NCBI GenBank assembly: GCA_902826455.1 | Contig: CADEEV010000010.1 | Span: forward strand, 1-64,000 | Reading direction: 5' to 3' | Length of the DNA: 64,000 nt | From: an uncultured Acidobacteriota bacterium | GTDB taxonomy: Bacteria; Acidobacteriota; Vicinamibacteria; Fen-336 | In this document: piece after piece, positions 41,691-50,834 of the stretch | Layout: every line of letters starts with the position of its first letter | Position numbering within the stretch: the stretch's first letter is position 1 | Notes under the pieces: model-generated | Told to the model about the DNA's origin: nothing | Seen by the model: only the letters and a program-made list of their open reading frames with translations | The model's database searches: none | Position numbers and translations under genes: made by a program

Positions 41691-43692
41691 CCCCCGGCGG
41701 ATGCAGGTGGGCGACCTCGAAGGTCGCCACCTGCGCCGCGGCTCGCAGAGCCCCGGGCTCGAGGGCGTCGGTCACCGTGACCTGCAGCTCGTAGACGCCC
41801 GGTGCCAGCCCGGCCGGAAGGATGAAGGCACCCCCGACGAGCCGCTCGCCTTTCCCATCCCCGGGCTCGACGTCGCGCGGCTGACCCGCCACGATCTCCT
41901 GACCCTCGCGAAGCAGGCGCATCCGCATCTGTAGCCGATCCCTGCCGCGTGGATCCAGGCGCGCGTTGTAGACCGTGAGCCCGTAGGCGAGCTGCTGCCC
42001 AGGAGCGAAGGTCCGGGCGTCGTCGTCGTCCCCTTTCGTCAGGAGCAGGCCCGAGAGCACCAGGTGCTTGCTACCGAGGTCTGGAACCTCGACGAACTGA
42101 TACGCGGATCCCACGCGCCCCGAGGCGCTGTCCCGCACGGCTACACGCAGTTGATAGTCGCCCGCTTTCTTGATCGGCACGTCCAGCACGTAGCGGATGC
42201 CTTCCCGGCGGGCACGGTCGTGAGCATCGCGGGTCATCAGCAGCTCGCCCGAGCGGCTCAGCCGGTCGACGGCGTTGCCCTCTGCGTCGAACGTGAACGC
42301 GGCGATCTCCAGCCGGCTGACGTACTCGGCCCGGCCATTCACGGCCGTCGTGATGTCGGCGAGATCCACGCGCAGGAACGAGTGCAGCATCGGCCGTTGC
42401 CGCGCGTCACGAAAGAAGAGCGAGCGCAGCTCGAGGTGGATCGCGTCCGAGCCGAACGGCGACTGCAGCGCGCCCGCGAGACCCTCGGGATCGCGCCCGC
42501 CCTCCGCGGCCGCGCCCTCGGCGTAGAAGCCGCTGCGCGTTCGCACCTGCAGGCCTTCGCGCCGCACCTTCACCTCGACGTCGTGATGGAGGGGCCGGTC
42601 GTCGGGGGTCGTTCCAAGGGAGGCTTCCGACGGCACGTAGCCAATCCGGTAGTAGCCCTTCTGATCCTCGAGCACCCGGCCGATCTGGGAGCCGAGGTCG
42701 TTCGAGCCGCGCAGCAGCAGCCCGCCCGTGGGATCCGAGAGCGCCGCGAGACCGTCCAGCCCGTGGATGTTGCGCGTCGAGAGCATGGACGCGTCGCCCG
42801 GGTCGGCCTGGTCGGCGTTGGGCAGGGCCGTGAACACGCCCAGCGCGTCGACCGTGTAGAGCACGGTGGAGGCGCGATTCGCCAGATCCACGATGCCGGG
42901 CACCGCCAGGGCGAACGCCGTTCGGACGGACTTGCCGCGTCCCCGGTCCTTGTAGAGCAGCGGGTAGCCCGTCGAGAAGAACACGAGCGACTTGCGCCCC
43001 GGCATGCTTCGAAGTCCCGTCAGGACGAAGCGGAGCGTGCCGACCGTTCCGTTCGTGAAGACGGCATCTGTCACGCGCTCGAAATCGAGACCGCCGGGGC
43101 CCTCGGGCCGGGGGATGTAGGACTCGATGCCCGGCGCCTTGAAGCCCGCGGGGTCGGCGGCCATGTTGTAACGGACGCGCTTGGCACCCGCGTGCAACAC
43201 GTTCTTGTCGGCGGTGAACTGCTGCAGGGCTCCGGTGCCGCTGCTCGTGAGCACGATCGAGGCGAGGTCTCCGGGCTCGATCTGGTGCTCGATGAAGTTC
43301 TCGAGGGCCCTGCGGACGCCGACCACCGACTGCAGGTCGAGCCGGAGATCGTCGACCACGAGCACGATCGTGCGCCGCACGTCCTCGCGGCGCATGGCGT
43401 GGGGCTGCAGCGAGCCGGCCGAAGGCACGGCTGTCTCTGCAGCCGGGGCGGCCCCCGCGGCGCGTATGTACGAGCAGTTGCTGATGGCCTGCGGCTTCTT
43501 GTCCTCGAAGATCTCGAAATCCTCGCAGCGCAGGTCGTCCACGTAGCGGCCCGCCGGATCCGTCACGACGGCGTCCACCTGGACGAGGTCGAGGGAGACA
43601 CGGACCACGGGCCGCTCCCGGGGCTCGGCGGACGGCGCCTCCTGAGCGGGTGAGGCCACGGCGAGGAGCAGGGCGAATGCGAGCATCGCCAC
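41680..43692 (-). CDS. VWFA-related exported protein (Acidobacteria type)
   Basis: The 670-residue protein has a signal peptide (start GTG 43692, GGAG six bases upstream; ATG 43686 is the alternative). The N-terminal domain reads VRVSLDLVQVDAVVTDPAGRYVDDLRCEDFEIFEDKKPQ, the hallmark of the TIGR03436 VWFA-related family expanded in Acidobacteria. A VWA-like domain follows (IVLVVDDLRLD, LRFVLTGLRSMPGRKSLVFFSTG); a complete DxSxS MIDAS is not seen. The C-terminal third is beta-rich. Function unknown in the family. It lies 14 bases after the GAF-PP2C gene, in an apparent four-gene minus-strand run from pepF. Confidence 0.85.
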   Translation of the reverse strand: MAMLAFALLLAVASPAQEAPSAEPRERPVVRVSLDLVQVDAVVTDPAGRYVDDLRCEDFEIFEDKKPQAISNCSYIRAAGAAPAAETAVPSAGSLQPHAMRREDVRRTIVLVVDDLRLDLQSVVGVRRALENFIEHQIEPGDLASIVLTSSGTGALQQFTADKNVLHAGAKRVRYNMAADPAGFKAPGIESYIPRPEGPGGLDFERVTDAVFTNGTVGTLRFVLTGLRSMPGRKSLVFFSTGYPLLYKDRGRGKSVRTAFALAVPGIVDLANRASTVLYTVDALGVFTALPNADQADPGDASMLSTRNIHGLDGLAALSDPTGGLLLRGSNDLGSQIGRVLEDQKGYYRIGYVPSEASLGTTPDDRPLHHDVEVKVRREGLQVRTRSGFYAEGAAAEGGRDPEGLAGALQSPFGSDAIHLELRSLFFRDARQRPMLHSFLRVDLADITTAVNGRAEYVSRLEIAAFTFDAEGNAVDRLSRSGELLMTRDAHDRARREGIRYVLDVPIKKAGDYQLRVAVRDSASGRVGSAYQFVEVPDLGSKHLVLSGLLLTKGDDDDARTFAPGQQLAYGLTVYNARLDPRGRDRLQMRMRLLREGQEIVAGQPRDVEPGDGKGERLVGGAFILPAGLAPGVYELQVTVTDALEPGALRAAAQVATFEVAHLHPPGVSE

Positions 43693-43706
43693 GGAGAACT
43701 CCGAAA

Positions 43707-45044
43707 CTAGTCGACCTTGATCGCCATCAGGACCTTGTCGTCGGGCTGGGGACCGCCCGCCGAGAAGGCCGTGACCTCGTTGAAGATCCCGTCGACGATC
43801 TGCTGGGCCGAGCCCGCGCGGTGCCGCGTGGCCCCGGCCACCATGCCCTCGACCAGGTACATGTCGCCGCTGGGACCCGAGGCCTCGCTGATGCCGTCCG
43901 TGCAGGCGAGGATCACGTCGCCGCTCTCGAGCTTCAGGAAGCCGCGCTTGTAGCGGGCGTCGGGGAACAGGCCGATCACCATCCCGCCTTCTTCCAGCGG
44001 GATCGCCGTGCCGTCCTTGCGCAGCACCACCGGCGGCACGTGGCCGGCGTTGATGTAGTGCAGAGACTTGCGCGGCACGTCGATCAGCCCCAGGAACAGC
44101 GTCATGTACTTCTGGCCGCGGGTGCTGAGCTGGATGCCCTGGTTCAGATGGAAGACGACGCCCTCGATCGAGTGGACGTGCTTGGCGACCGCGTGGAGCG
44201 TCGCCTGCAGGTTCGACATGATCATGGCGGACGACGCGCCCTTGCCCTCGACGTCGGCCACCACGAAGAGCTGGGTCTGGGCGTCGAGCTTCAGGAAGTC
44301 GTAGTAGTCGCCGCCGACCTGGAGCGAGCTCTCGTGGCGGACCGCCAGGTCGAAGCCCGGCACCTTGGGGGGCGCGTCGGGGAGCAGGCGGCGCTGGATC
44401 TCGCGGGCGAGCGTCAGCTCGCGCTCCAGGCGCTGGCGTTCCTTGGATTCGTGGTGCAGGCGCGCGTTCTCGAGTGCGAGGGCGGCGTGGACCGAGATGT
44501 CCTCGAGGGAGCCGATGTCGTCCTTCGTGAAGGCGCCGCTCTTCTTGTTCAGCACCTGCAGCACGCCGACGATCTTGCCGGTGCGGTCCTTGACCGGCAT
44601 GGCCAGCATGCCGCGCGTGCGGTAGCCGGACGCCTGGTCGAAGCTCTTGTCGAAGCGCGGGTCGGCATGGGCGTCCTCGAGGTTCACGATCTCGCCCGAC
44701 TCGGCCACGTACCCGGCGATGCCGCGGCCCGCCGGCAGCCGGATCTCCTTCTGCTCGAGGCCCTGGGCCACGAGCGACCACAGCTCGCTGCGCTCGTGGT
44801 CCACGAGGAACAGGCTGGCGCGGTCGGCGCCGGTCTGGGCCGTGGTCATGTCGAGGATGATCTTCATGACCTGGGCGAGGTCGAGGGTCGAGTTGAGCGC
44901 CTTGCTGGCCTCGATCAGGAAGTTCAGCCGGTGCAGCGTGCGGCCCTGCTCGGCGAGAGCGCGCCGGGCGTCGCGCAGCTCGTTTGCGAGGGTCTCGTCG
45001 TCCTTGCGTCGGTGAGTGGTGGAGCGCGTGGCCTTTGCCGGCAT
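43707..45044 (-). CDS. GAF-PP2C (RsbU/SpoIIE-type) protein phosphatase
   Basis: The 445-residue cytoplasmic protein has a coiled-coil start (about 15-45), GAF (about 50-200, ADRASLFLVDHERSELWS and GVLQVLNKK) and a SpoIIE-type PP2C catalytic domain (about 225-445). The catalytic motifs are GGDYYDF, VADVEGKGASSAMIMSNLQ, INAGHVPP and LACTDGISEA. It likely dephosphorylates an anti-sigma-antagonist (partner switching) in response to a small ligand or nucleotide bound by GAF. No anti-sigma or STAS gene is adjacent. It lies 5 bases after the RNase D-like gene. Confidence 0.93.
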   Translation of the reverse strand: MPAKATRSTTHRRKDDETLANELRDARRALAEQGRTLHRLNFLIEASKALNSTLDLAQVMKIILDMTTAQTGADRASLFLVDHERSELWSLVAQGLEQKEIRLPAGRGIAGYVAESGEIVNLEDAHADPRFDKSFDQASGYRTRGMLAMPVKDRTGKIVGVLQVLNKKSGAFTKDDIGSLEDISVHAALALENARLHHESKERQRLERELTLAREIQRRLLPDAPPKVPGFDLAVRHESSLQVGGDYYDFLKLDAQTQLFVVADVEGKGASSAMIMSNLQATLHAVAKHVHSIEGVVFHLNQGIQLSTRGQKYMTLFLGLIDVPRKSLHYINAGHVPPVVLRKDGTAIPLEEGGMVIGLFPDARYKRGFLKLESGDVILACTDGISEASGPSGDMYLVEGMVAGATRHRAGSAQQIVDGIFNEVTAFSAGGPQPDDKVLMAIKVD

Positions 45045-45049
45045 CGGGG

Positions 45050-45712
45050 TCAGTGGACGAAGATGTCGGGGTAGCCCAGCACGTCGAGGTCCGCGAGGAC
45101 CGGGATCACGCCGAAGCAGCGCTCGGCCAGCTCGACGCGACCCGCGCGCTCGAGCATGCCCGCGAGCTTGTCCTTGAGGGGGAGCAGAAGCGTGACGTCG
45201 GAGATCGCGTAGTACACCTGCTCGGGCGAGAGCCTCGTGCTCGACCAGTCCGTGTGGCGGGCGGCCTTGTCCATCTCCACGTCGAGCAGTTCGAGGAGGT
45301 TGTCCTTGAGGCCGTGGCGGTCGGTGTAGGTACGCACCAGCTTGCTGGCGGTGCGCGTGCAGTAGATCGGGGCCATGCGGATCCCGAGGTAGTGGCTGAC
45401 CGCCGCGACGTCGAAGCGCGCGAAGTGCAGGACCTTGAGGACGTGCTTCGCCTCGAGCAGCTTCTTGAGCCGCGGCGCGCGCTCGGCCGGCGGCGTGCGC
45501 GGGTCCAGGGTGTCCTTCGTGATCTGGACCAGGGTCGAGCGGCCGGCGCGATCGCAGAGCTGGACGACGCAGAGCCGGTCGCGCAGCGTGATCAGGCCCA
45601 TCGTCTCCGTGTCGACCGCGAGGTCGGGGGAGGCGAGATGGGCCTCGAGCTGGGCCTCGGTCAGGTCGCCCTGGACGATCTCCGGCTGGACGTTGGGGGG
45701 GCGCTGGGGCAC
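45050..45712 (-). CDS. RNase D-like 3'-5' exonuclease
   Basis: The 220-residue protein is a single DEDD-type exonuclease domain: DTETMGL (Asp/Glu pair), LHFARFDVAAV (middle Asp) and YYAISDVTLLLPL (final Tyr/Asp), consistent with the DEDDy class. The C-terminal HRDC domains of full RNase D are absent, so it is closest to short RNase D-like proteins of bacteria and plants. It probably trims RNA 3' ends. The start ATG 45712 gives the full first strand. It sits in the pepF to VWFA minus-strand run. Confidence 0.9.
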   Translation of the reverse strand: MPQRPPNVQPEIVQGDLTEAQLEAHLASPDLAVDTETMGLITLRDRLCVVQLCDRAGRSTLVQITKDTLDPRTPPAERAPRLKKLLEAKHVLKVLHFARFDVAAVSHYLGIRMAPIYCTRTASKLVRTYTDRHGLKDNLLELLDVEMDKAARHTDWSSTRLSPEQVYYAISDVTLLLPLKDKLAGMLERAGRVELAERCFGVIPVLADLDVLGYPDIFVH

Positions 45713-45752
45713 GGGCGGGATGGTAGCACGGCCCCGAGCGCCGCCGACGTCG

Positions 45753-47621
45753 CTAGTAGAGCGCCTCGAGCTCGTTCAGCTTGCCCTCGAGAGCCTTCAT
45801 GGCGCCCTTCACCGTCGCCGGGTCGAACGGGTCCAGCGCGAGGTGCTTCTTGAGGAGGTTCACCGGCGTGTCGGGGAAGCCGTTCGACATGAGCTCGACG
45901 TAGCGGCGGTCGAAGTCGGGGTCCACGAGGCGCCGCTCGTAGTAGGAGATCGCCATCAGGTTCGCGAACAGGTAGTTGATGTAGTAGCGCGGGCTCGTGA
46001 AGTAGTGGGGGGTGTAGGCCCAGCCGCGCTTCATGAAGTCGTGCTTCTCGTAGTCCTCGCCGACGTAGCGCAGGCCTTCCTGCTTCCACAGCTCGTGGAG
46101 CTGGTCGGCCTCGGTGAGCCGGCCGGCCTGGATCTCCTGGTAGGCGCGGTACTCGAACTCCGAGCGCATCACGATGTCGAAGAAGCGCCGCATCATCACG
46201 TCGAGGAGCTGCTCGAGGAAGTAGGTCTTCTGCTCCTTCGTGGCCGCGTGCTGGTAGAGGTAGTCGGCCGTCGCGAACTCGTTCAGCATCGCGAAGCTCT
46301 CGGTGAAGTACTGCGGGCCCGAGGCGTACACCGGCAGCACCTTGTTCTGGTCGATGAGGTCGTAGTGCACGGCGTGGCCGCCCTCGTGGGACAGCGTCAG
46401 GACGTCGTCGAGGTAGCCGCGGTAGCCGTAGGAGTAGAACACCCGGGGCGCGCCGTAGAAGCCCCAGGAGAACGCGCCCGGCATGCGGTTCTTGCCGCTC
46501 ACGATGTCGAGGCGGCCGTTCGCGGGGTCGAGGAGCTCCGCGAGGTCGGCCGCATAGCGCGGGCCGTGGAAGCCGAGGGACGCCTTGAGGGCGTCGGTCG
46601 CCTGGCCGATCGTGAAGCGGGGGCGCTCGAAGCCGGTCGGTACCACGTCGTTGTCCCAGGGCGCGGGGTCGGGGATGCCCGAGGTCTTGCGGATGCGATC
46701 CTTCTTAAGCTGGACGTAGCGGCGACTGAGGCTCGCGAAGTCCGCGATCGTCTTGAAGAACGTCTCGGCCTGCTCCGTGGAGAGGTGAGCGTCGAACAGG
46801 GACGACGCGAAGGCGTCCTTGAAGCCGCGGGTGGTGGCCTCGGCGTTCAAGGAGCCGGCCAGCTTGATCACCGAGAACGCGAACAGGTCGGCGCTCGCCT
46901 GGTACTCCGTGCTCAGGGTCAGGAGCGCCTTCTTGCGCAGGTCCCGGTCGGGCTGCTTGCTCAGCAGCTGGCGGTCCCGGTAGACGTTCTGCGTGCCCGC
47001 CGGGGTCTCGAGGTCCGTGAACGTGGTGCGGTCGATCAGCTTCTGGAAGAGCTGGCCTTCCCAGGAGTAGAGCTGGGGCGACAGGCGCGAGAGCAGCTCC
47101 TCCTGGTCCGAGCTCAGCGTGTAGGGCTTGTAGCGCGTGTTCTGCTCGAGGGAGAAGCGGTAGGGCGCGAGACGCGGCTCCTGCTGGATCAGCCGATCCA
47201 GGTCCGCTTTCGAGAGCTTGCGCAGCTCGGTCGCGACGAAGGCCGCCTTCGAGTTGATCTCCGACACGGCCTGGTCGGCGGCCGAGAACTTCGCCTCGAG
47301 GGTCGTGTCGGCGGCGTAGAGGAGATAGCGGTAGATGTAGAGCTTGCTGGTGAGGGTGTCGAGGCGCTCGAGCTTCGAGACGAGCTCGAAGAGCGCCTGG
47401 CCCGAGGCGCCGACCTTGCCGCGATGCGGCTGGAGCGAATCGACGAGCGCCCGGGCCTCGGCCTGGTCCTTCGCGTAGGCGGCCTCGTCCTTGTAGTAGT
47501 CGTGGCGAAGGTCGAAGCGGTACTGGGGCGCGACCGACGCCGGCACGGCCTCGAAGCCCTGAGAGAACGCCGGCAGCGTCGGCAATCCAGCCATCAGCAA
47601 TACTCCAAGCTTGTGAATCAT
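45753..47621 (-). CDS. pepF: Exported M3-family oligoendopeptidase F
   Basis: The 622-residue protein has a signal peptide (about 1-21, PAFSQ), helical N-terminal oligo-F domain, and M3 catalytic part with LSHEGGHAVHYDLI (HExxH type) and, 25 or so residues later, the third zinc ligand Glu in FAMLNEFATADYL. It should cut short peptides (about 6-20 residues). Cytoplasmic PepF is usual; the signal peptide here suggests periplasmic action. The start is ATG 47621, 32 bases from the divergent TauE/SafE gene. Confidence 0.92.
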   Translation of the reverse strand: MIHKLGVLLMAGLPTLPAFSQGFEAVPASVAPQYRFDLRHDYYKDEAAYAKDQAEARALVDSLQPHRGKVGASGQALFELVSKLERLDTLTSKLYIYRYLLYAADTTLEAKFSAADQAVSEINSKAAFVATELRKLSKADLDRLIQQEPRLAPYRFSLEQNTRYKPYTLSSDQEELLSRLSPQLYSWEGQLFQKLIDRTTFTDLETPAGTQNVYRDRQLLSKQPDRDLRKKALLTLSTEYQASADLFAFSVIKLAGSLNAEATTRGFKDAFASSLFDAHLSTEQAETFFKTIADFASLSRRYVQLKKDRIRKTSGIPDPAPWDNDVVPTGFERPRFTIGQATDALKASLGFHGPRYAADLAELLDPANGRLDIVSGKNRMPGAFSWGFYGAPRVFYSYGYRGYLDDVLTLSHEGGHAVHYDLIDQNKVLPVYASGPQYFTESFAMLNEFATADYLYQHAATKEQKTYFLEQLLDVMMRRFFDIVMRSEFEYRAYQEIQAGRLTEADQLHELWKQEGLRYVGEDYEKHDFMKRGWAYTPHYFTSPRYYINYLFANLMAISYYERRLVDPDFDRRYVELMSNGFPDTPVNLLKKHLALDPFDPATVKGAMKALEGKLNELEALY

Positions 47622-47653
47622 GCGGCCTCCCGGGCGATTCTACTTGCTGTAGC

Positions 47654-48568
47654 ATGGCGCGCATGTTCGAGCCCAAGACGCTGCTGCTCGCCGTGCTGGC
47701 GCTCATCGGCATCGCCTTCGTCGTCTACTGGAGCCGCGCGGGGCGCGGCCTCGGGAGCGGGCCGCGGAAGTGGCCGAACCCTCTCGAGACCTTCATAGGC
47801 TTCATCACGAACTTCTTCGACACCCTGGGCATCGGCTCCTTCGCGCCCACCACGTCGATCTTCAAGCTGTTCCGCCTGGTGCCCGACGAGCACATCCCGG
47901 GCACGCTCAACATCGGCCACACCTTCCCGACCATCACCCAGGCCTTCCTCTTCATCACGGCCGTGCACATGGACTTCACGACCCTCGCGCTGATGATCGC
48001 GGCCTCCGTGGCGGGCGCGTGGTTCGGGGCCGGCGTCGTCGCGAGCTGGCCGCGCCGCAAGATCCGCATCGGCATGGGCGTCGCGCTGATCGTCGCGGCG
48101 ACGCTCTTCGCCATGACGAACCTCCACATCATCGTCGGCGGCGGCAGCGCCCTGAGCCTGACGGGCACGAAGCTCGCCCTGGGCATCCTGGGCAACCTGT
48201 TCCTCGGCGCCTTGATGACCCTGGGCATCGGCCTCTACGGGCCGTGCATGATCCTCGTGAGCCTGCTGGGCATGGACCCGAAGGCGGCGTTCCCGATCAT
48301 GATGGGCTCCTGCGCGTTCCTGATGCCGGTCGGCAGCATCCGCTTCCTCGATAAGCGCAGCTACTCGTCGCCCGCGTCCGTGGGCCTGGGCCTCGGCGGC
48401 GTCCCGGCCGTGCTGATCGCGTTCTACATCGTGAAGTCGATGGACATCGTGACGGTGCGCTGGCTGATCGTGGCCGTGGTCCTCTACACGGCCGGCGCGA
48501 TGCTGTACTCGGCCTTCCGCGGGGACCGCGAGCCCGCGGCGTCCGCCGTTCCCCCCGCGCGACCCTAG
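47654..48568 (+). CDS. TauE/SafE (TSUP) family permease
   Basis: The 304-residue membrane protein has about eight helices. The two family repeats, each with a glycine-rich turn (TLGIGSFAPTTSIFKLFRLVP and TLGIGLYGPCMILVSLLGMDP), are separated by a loop. TSUP members export or take up sulfite, sulfoacetate or other organosulfur anions. The substrate cannot be told here. It starts at ATG 47654; the divergent pepF gene begins 32 bases away. The next gene, an amino acid permease, continues in the same reading frame after its TAG stop. Confidence 0.85.
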   Translation: MARMFEPKTLLLAVLALIGIAFVVYWSRAGRGLGSGPRKWPNPLETFIGFITNFFDTLGIGSFAPTTSIFKLFRLVPDEHIPGTLNIGHTFPTITQAFLFITAVHMDFTTLALMIAASVAGAWFGAGVVASWPRRKIRIGMGVALIVAATLFAMTNLHIIVGGGSALSLTGTKLALGILGNLFLGALMTLGIGLYGPCMILVSLLGMDPKAAFPIMMGSCAFLMPVGSIRFLDKRSYSSPASVGLGLGGVPAVLIAFYIVKSMDIVTVRWLIVAVVLYTAGAMLYSAFRGDREPAASAVPPARP

Positions 48569-48601
48569 GCCACGACGCTGGCGCCGCCGGATCTCCGCCG
48601 G

Positions 48602-49918
48602 GTGATCGGGTTCTGGGGCGGGCTCTCGCTCATCGTCGGCATCACGATCGGCAGCGGCGTCTTCCGCAAGCCCTATACCCTCGCGCGGGACGTGGGCGAT
48701 CCCTACGCGATCCTCGGCCTGTGGGTCTTCTTCGGCCTGGTGAGCCTGTGCGGAGCCCTGGCCGTGGCCGAGCTGGGCTCGATGCTGCCGCAGACCGGCG
48801 GCGTCTACGTCTACCTGCGGGCGGCCTACGGCGACGCCGCCGCGTTCGTGTTCGGATGGCTCTACCTGCTCGTCACGACGCCCGCGACGATCGGTGCCCT
48901 CGGGACGTTCTTCGGGGAGCTGCTCCTCGGTCTCGCAGGCGTCGCCCCCGGCGGCCCAGCCTGGCACGTGCCGCTCGTCGCGAGCCTCACCATCGTCGCC
49001 CTCAGCATCGTGAACCTGCTGGGCGCGCGGCTCGGCTCGGCCGTCCAGATGGCGCTCACCGGCATCAAGGTCTCGGCGCTCCTGCTGCTCATGCTCGCGT
49101 CCTTCCTGACGCCGGGCGGCGCCTTCAGCCACATCCACGCCGCGGCGGGAGGAGCCCGCGATCTGGGCAGCGGCGCCGCCTCGGTGATCTGGGCGTACGA
49201 CGGCTGGGTCGCGGTCAGCATGATCGCGGGCGAGGTCGTGGCGCCCGAGCGCCTGATGCGCCGCATCATCGTGGCCGGCATGGCCGTCATCGTGCTGCTC
49301 TACGTGGGCGCGAACGTCGGCTACTTCTATGCGATGCCCGTCGAGGTGATGGCCCAGCAGGCGGGCGGGGTGCCCCAGAAGATCCTGGGCGACCTGTTCG
49401 GGCCGATGGGCGCGGCGCTCATGACCGGGGCCATCCTGTGCAGCGTGTTCGGTGCCCTGAACGGCAACATCCTCTCCAAGCCCCGGGTGTCGTACGCCCT
49501 GGCGCGCGACGGCCTGTCCTTCCCGTTCCTCGGCCGCGCCCATCCCCGCTTCGCGACGCCCCACGCCGCCATCGTGATCCACGCCGTCGTCGCGTGCGTC
49601 CTGGTCTCGACGCTGCGGGACTTCGACAAGCTCACGACCTACTTCATCGTGGTCGAGTGGTCCGCCCTGCTCTTCGCCGTGGGCGCGGTGCTGGTGCTGC
49701 GCTTCCGGCAGCCCGCGACGCCCCGGCCGTTCCGTACGCCGGGCTACCCGGTTGTGCCGCTGCTCTTCATCGTCGGCACCGTGGTCGGCCTCGTCGCGAT
49801 CGTGCGCGGCGAGATCGACAAGGCCGTTCCCAACTACTCGCCGCTCTACGGCCTCGTGCTCGCGGCCTGCGGGTGGCCCGTCTACTGGATCTGGCGGCGC
49901 CTGGCCCGCCCGGAATAG
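48602..49918 (+). CDS. APC-family amino acid permease
   Basis: The 438-residue membrane protein has about 12 helices and typical APC blocks: the first helix GLSLIVGITIGSGVFRKP (unwound Gly region), GLVSLCGALAVAELGSMLPQTGGVYVYLRAAYG, and a sixth helix SVIWAYDGWVAVSMIAGEV. It should import amino acids by proton symport or act in exchange. GTG 48602 falls immediately before the first helix; relatives usually have an extra short stretch (here DLRR...), encoded in frame back to the preceding TAG with no ATG/GTG/TTG, so a CTG start at 48578 is possible. Confidence 0.9.
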   Translation: MIGFWGGLSLIVGITIGSGVFRKPYTLARDVGDPYAILGLWVFFGLVSLCGALAVAELGSMLPQTGGVYVYLRAAYGDAAAFVFGWLYLLVTTPATIGALGTFFGELLLGLAGVAPGGPAWHVPLVASLTIVALSIVNLLGARLGSAVQMALTGIKVSALLLLMLASFLTPGGAFSHIHAAAGGARDLGSGAASVIWAYDGWVAVSMIAGEVVAPERLMRRIIVAGMAVIVLLYVGANVGYFYAMPVEVMAQQAGGVPQKILGDLFGPMGAALMTGAILCSVFGALNGNILSKPRVSYALARDGLSFPFLGRAHPRFATPHAAIVIHAVVACVLVSTLRDFDKLTTYFIVVEWSALLFAVGAVLVLRFRQPATPRPFRTPGYPVVPLLFIVGTVVGLVAIVRGEIDKAVPNYSPLYGLVLAACGWPVYWIWRRLARPE

Positions 49919-49929
49919 GAGAAGAACCG

Positions 49930-50307
49930 ATGCGACAGCCGATCACGACCCACAAGGCGCCGAAGGCGCTCGGCCCCTACTCGCAGGCCATCGTGGACGG
50001 CCATCTCGTCTTCGTGTCGGGACAGGGTCCGGGCAATCCGGAGACCGGCCAGCTCGAGATGGGCGACGTGCGCTCCCAGACCGTGCGCGTGTTCTCGAAC
50101 CTGAAGACGATCCTCGAGGCCGCCGGCACCAACCTCGACAAGGTGTTGCGGTGCAACGTGTACCTCAAGGACATCAACGACTTCGCCACGATGAACGAGG
50201 TCTACGCCAGCATGTTCACGGCGCCGTATCCGGCCCGCACCACGATCCAGGCGGGGGCCCTGCCCGGCGGGATCGCGGTCGAGATCGACTGCATCGCCCG
50301 GCTGTGA
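49930..50307 (+). CDS. RidA-family deaminase (Rid/YjgF)
   Basis: The 125-residue protein has the canonical Rid fold signatures: GPYSQAIVDGHLVFVSGQ, NLKTILEAAGTNLDKVLRCNVYLKDINDF, and the active-site Arg in YPARTTIQAG followed by Glu in AVEIDCIAR. Rid proteins hydrolyse reactive enamines/imines from PLP enzymes such as 2-aminoacrylate. Placement 11 bases after an amino-acid permease gene fits a role in amino acid catabolism. ATG 49930 has AGGAGAAG just before. Confidence 0.95.
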   Translation: MRQPITTHKAPKALGPYSQAIVDGHLVFVSGQGPGNPETGQLEMGDVRSQTVRVFSNLKTILEAAGTNLDKVLRCNVYLKDINDFATMNEVYASMFTAPYPARTTIQAGALPGGIAVEIDCIARL

Positions 50308-50343
50308 GCGCCGGCCGGGCCGCCCGCTAGCTAAAAACATCGC

Positions 50344-50370
50344 ACGGACGTCACGGCTCCGTCGTATATT
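50344..50370 (+). promoter_or_regulatory. Candidate promoter/operator of marR 2
   Basis: An ACGGA-N9-TCCGT inverted repeat (50344-50348 and 50358-50362) lies immediately before a -10-like TATATT (50365-50370). No convincing -35 exists, so an activator or a MarR operator here is possible. The same TATATT is in the marR 1 promoter. The regulator's likely TTG start is at 50388, behind GGAG. Confidence 0.4.
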
Positions 50371-50387
50371 GATTGCTGGAGCAACTA

Positions 50388-50834
50388 TTGCCTCAGCAGG
50401 AGTTCGTGGCCCGCCTGATCGCCCTCGCCCGGCGCCGCCTGAAGCAGGCGGTGGGCCGTCGCGCCGCCGGCTACCGGCTGAGCCCGCAGCAGTTCTGGGT
50501 GATGGTCTTCCTGAGAACGGCCGCGGGCCCGGCGCTCTCGGAGCTCGGCGCCCGCATGCGCACCGACGCGCCCACGATCTCGCGCATCGTGGCCGCGTTG
50601 GTGAAGCGCGGCCTCGTCCGCATGGACGCGGACCCCGCCGACCGCCGGCGCGCGAAACTTCATTTGACGGCGCGCGGGCAGGCCCTGGCACGTGAACTGC
50701 AGCCCCATGCCGACGAGTTCCGGGCGGTGGTGGAGCGGGACCTGAGCCGGGCCGAAGCGAAGGAGCTGCGGCGGCTCCTTCACAAGGTGATCGCTTCGCT
50801 CGACCGATACCACGAGGAAGGAGACGTCGCATGA
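50388..50834 (+). CDS. MarR-family transcriptional regulator of efflux operon 2
   Basis: The 148-residue protein has helix-turn-helix [45 protein letters not shown], with the winged DPADRRR motif of MarR proteins. There are no Cys, unlike MarR 1, so a different signal is likely. TTG 50388 has GGAG seven bases upstream; TTG 50373 is possible. ATGA overlap with the adaptor gene makes it part of efflux operon 2, which it presumably represses. Confidence 0.9.
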   Translation: MPQQEFVARLIALARRRLKQAVGRRAAGYRLSPQQFWVMVFLRTAAGPALSELGARMRTDAPTISRIVAALVKRGLVRMDADPADRRRAKLHLTARGQALARELQPHADEFRAVVERDLSRAEAKELRRLLHKVIASLDRYHEEGDVA

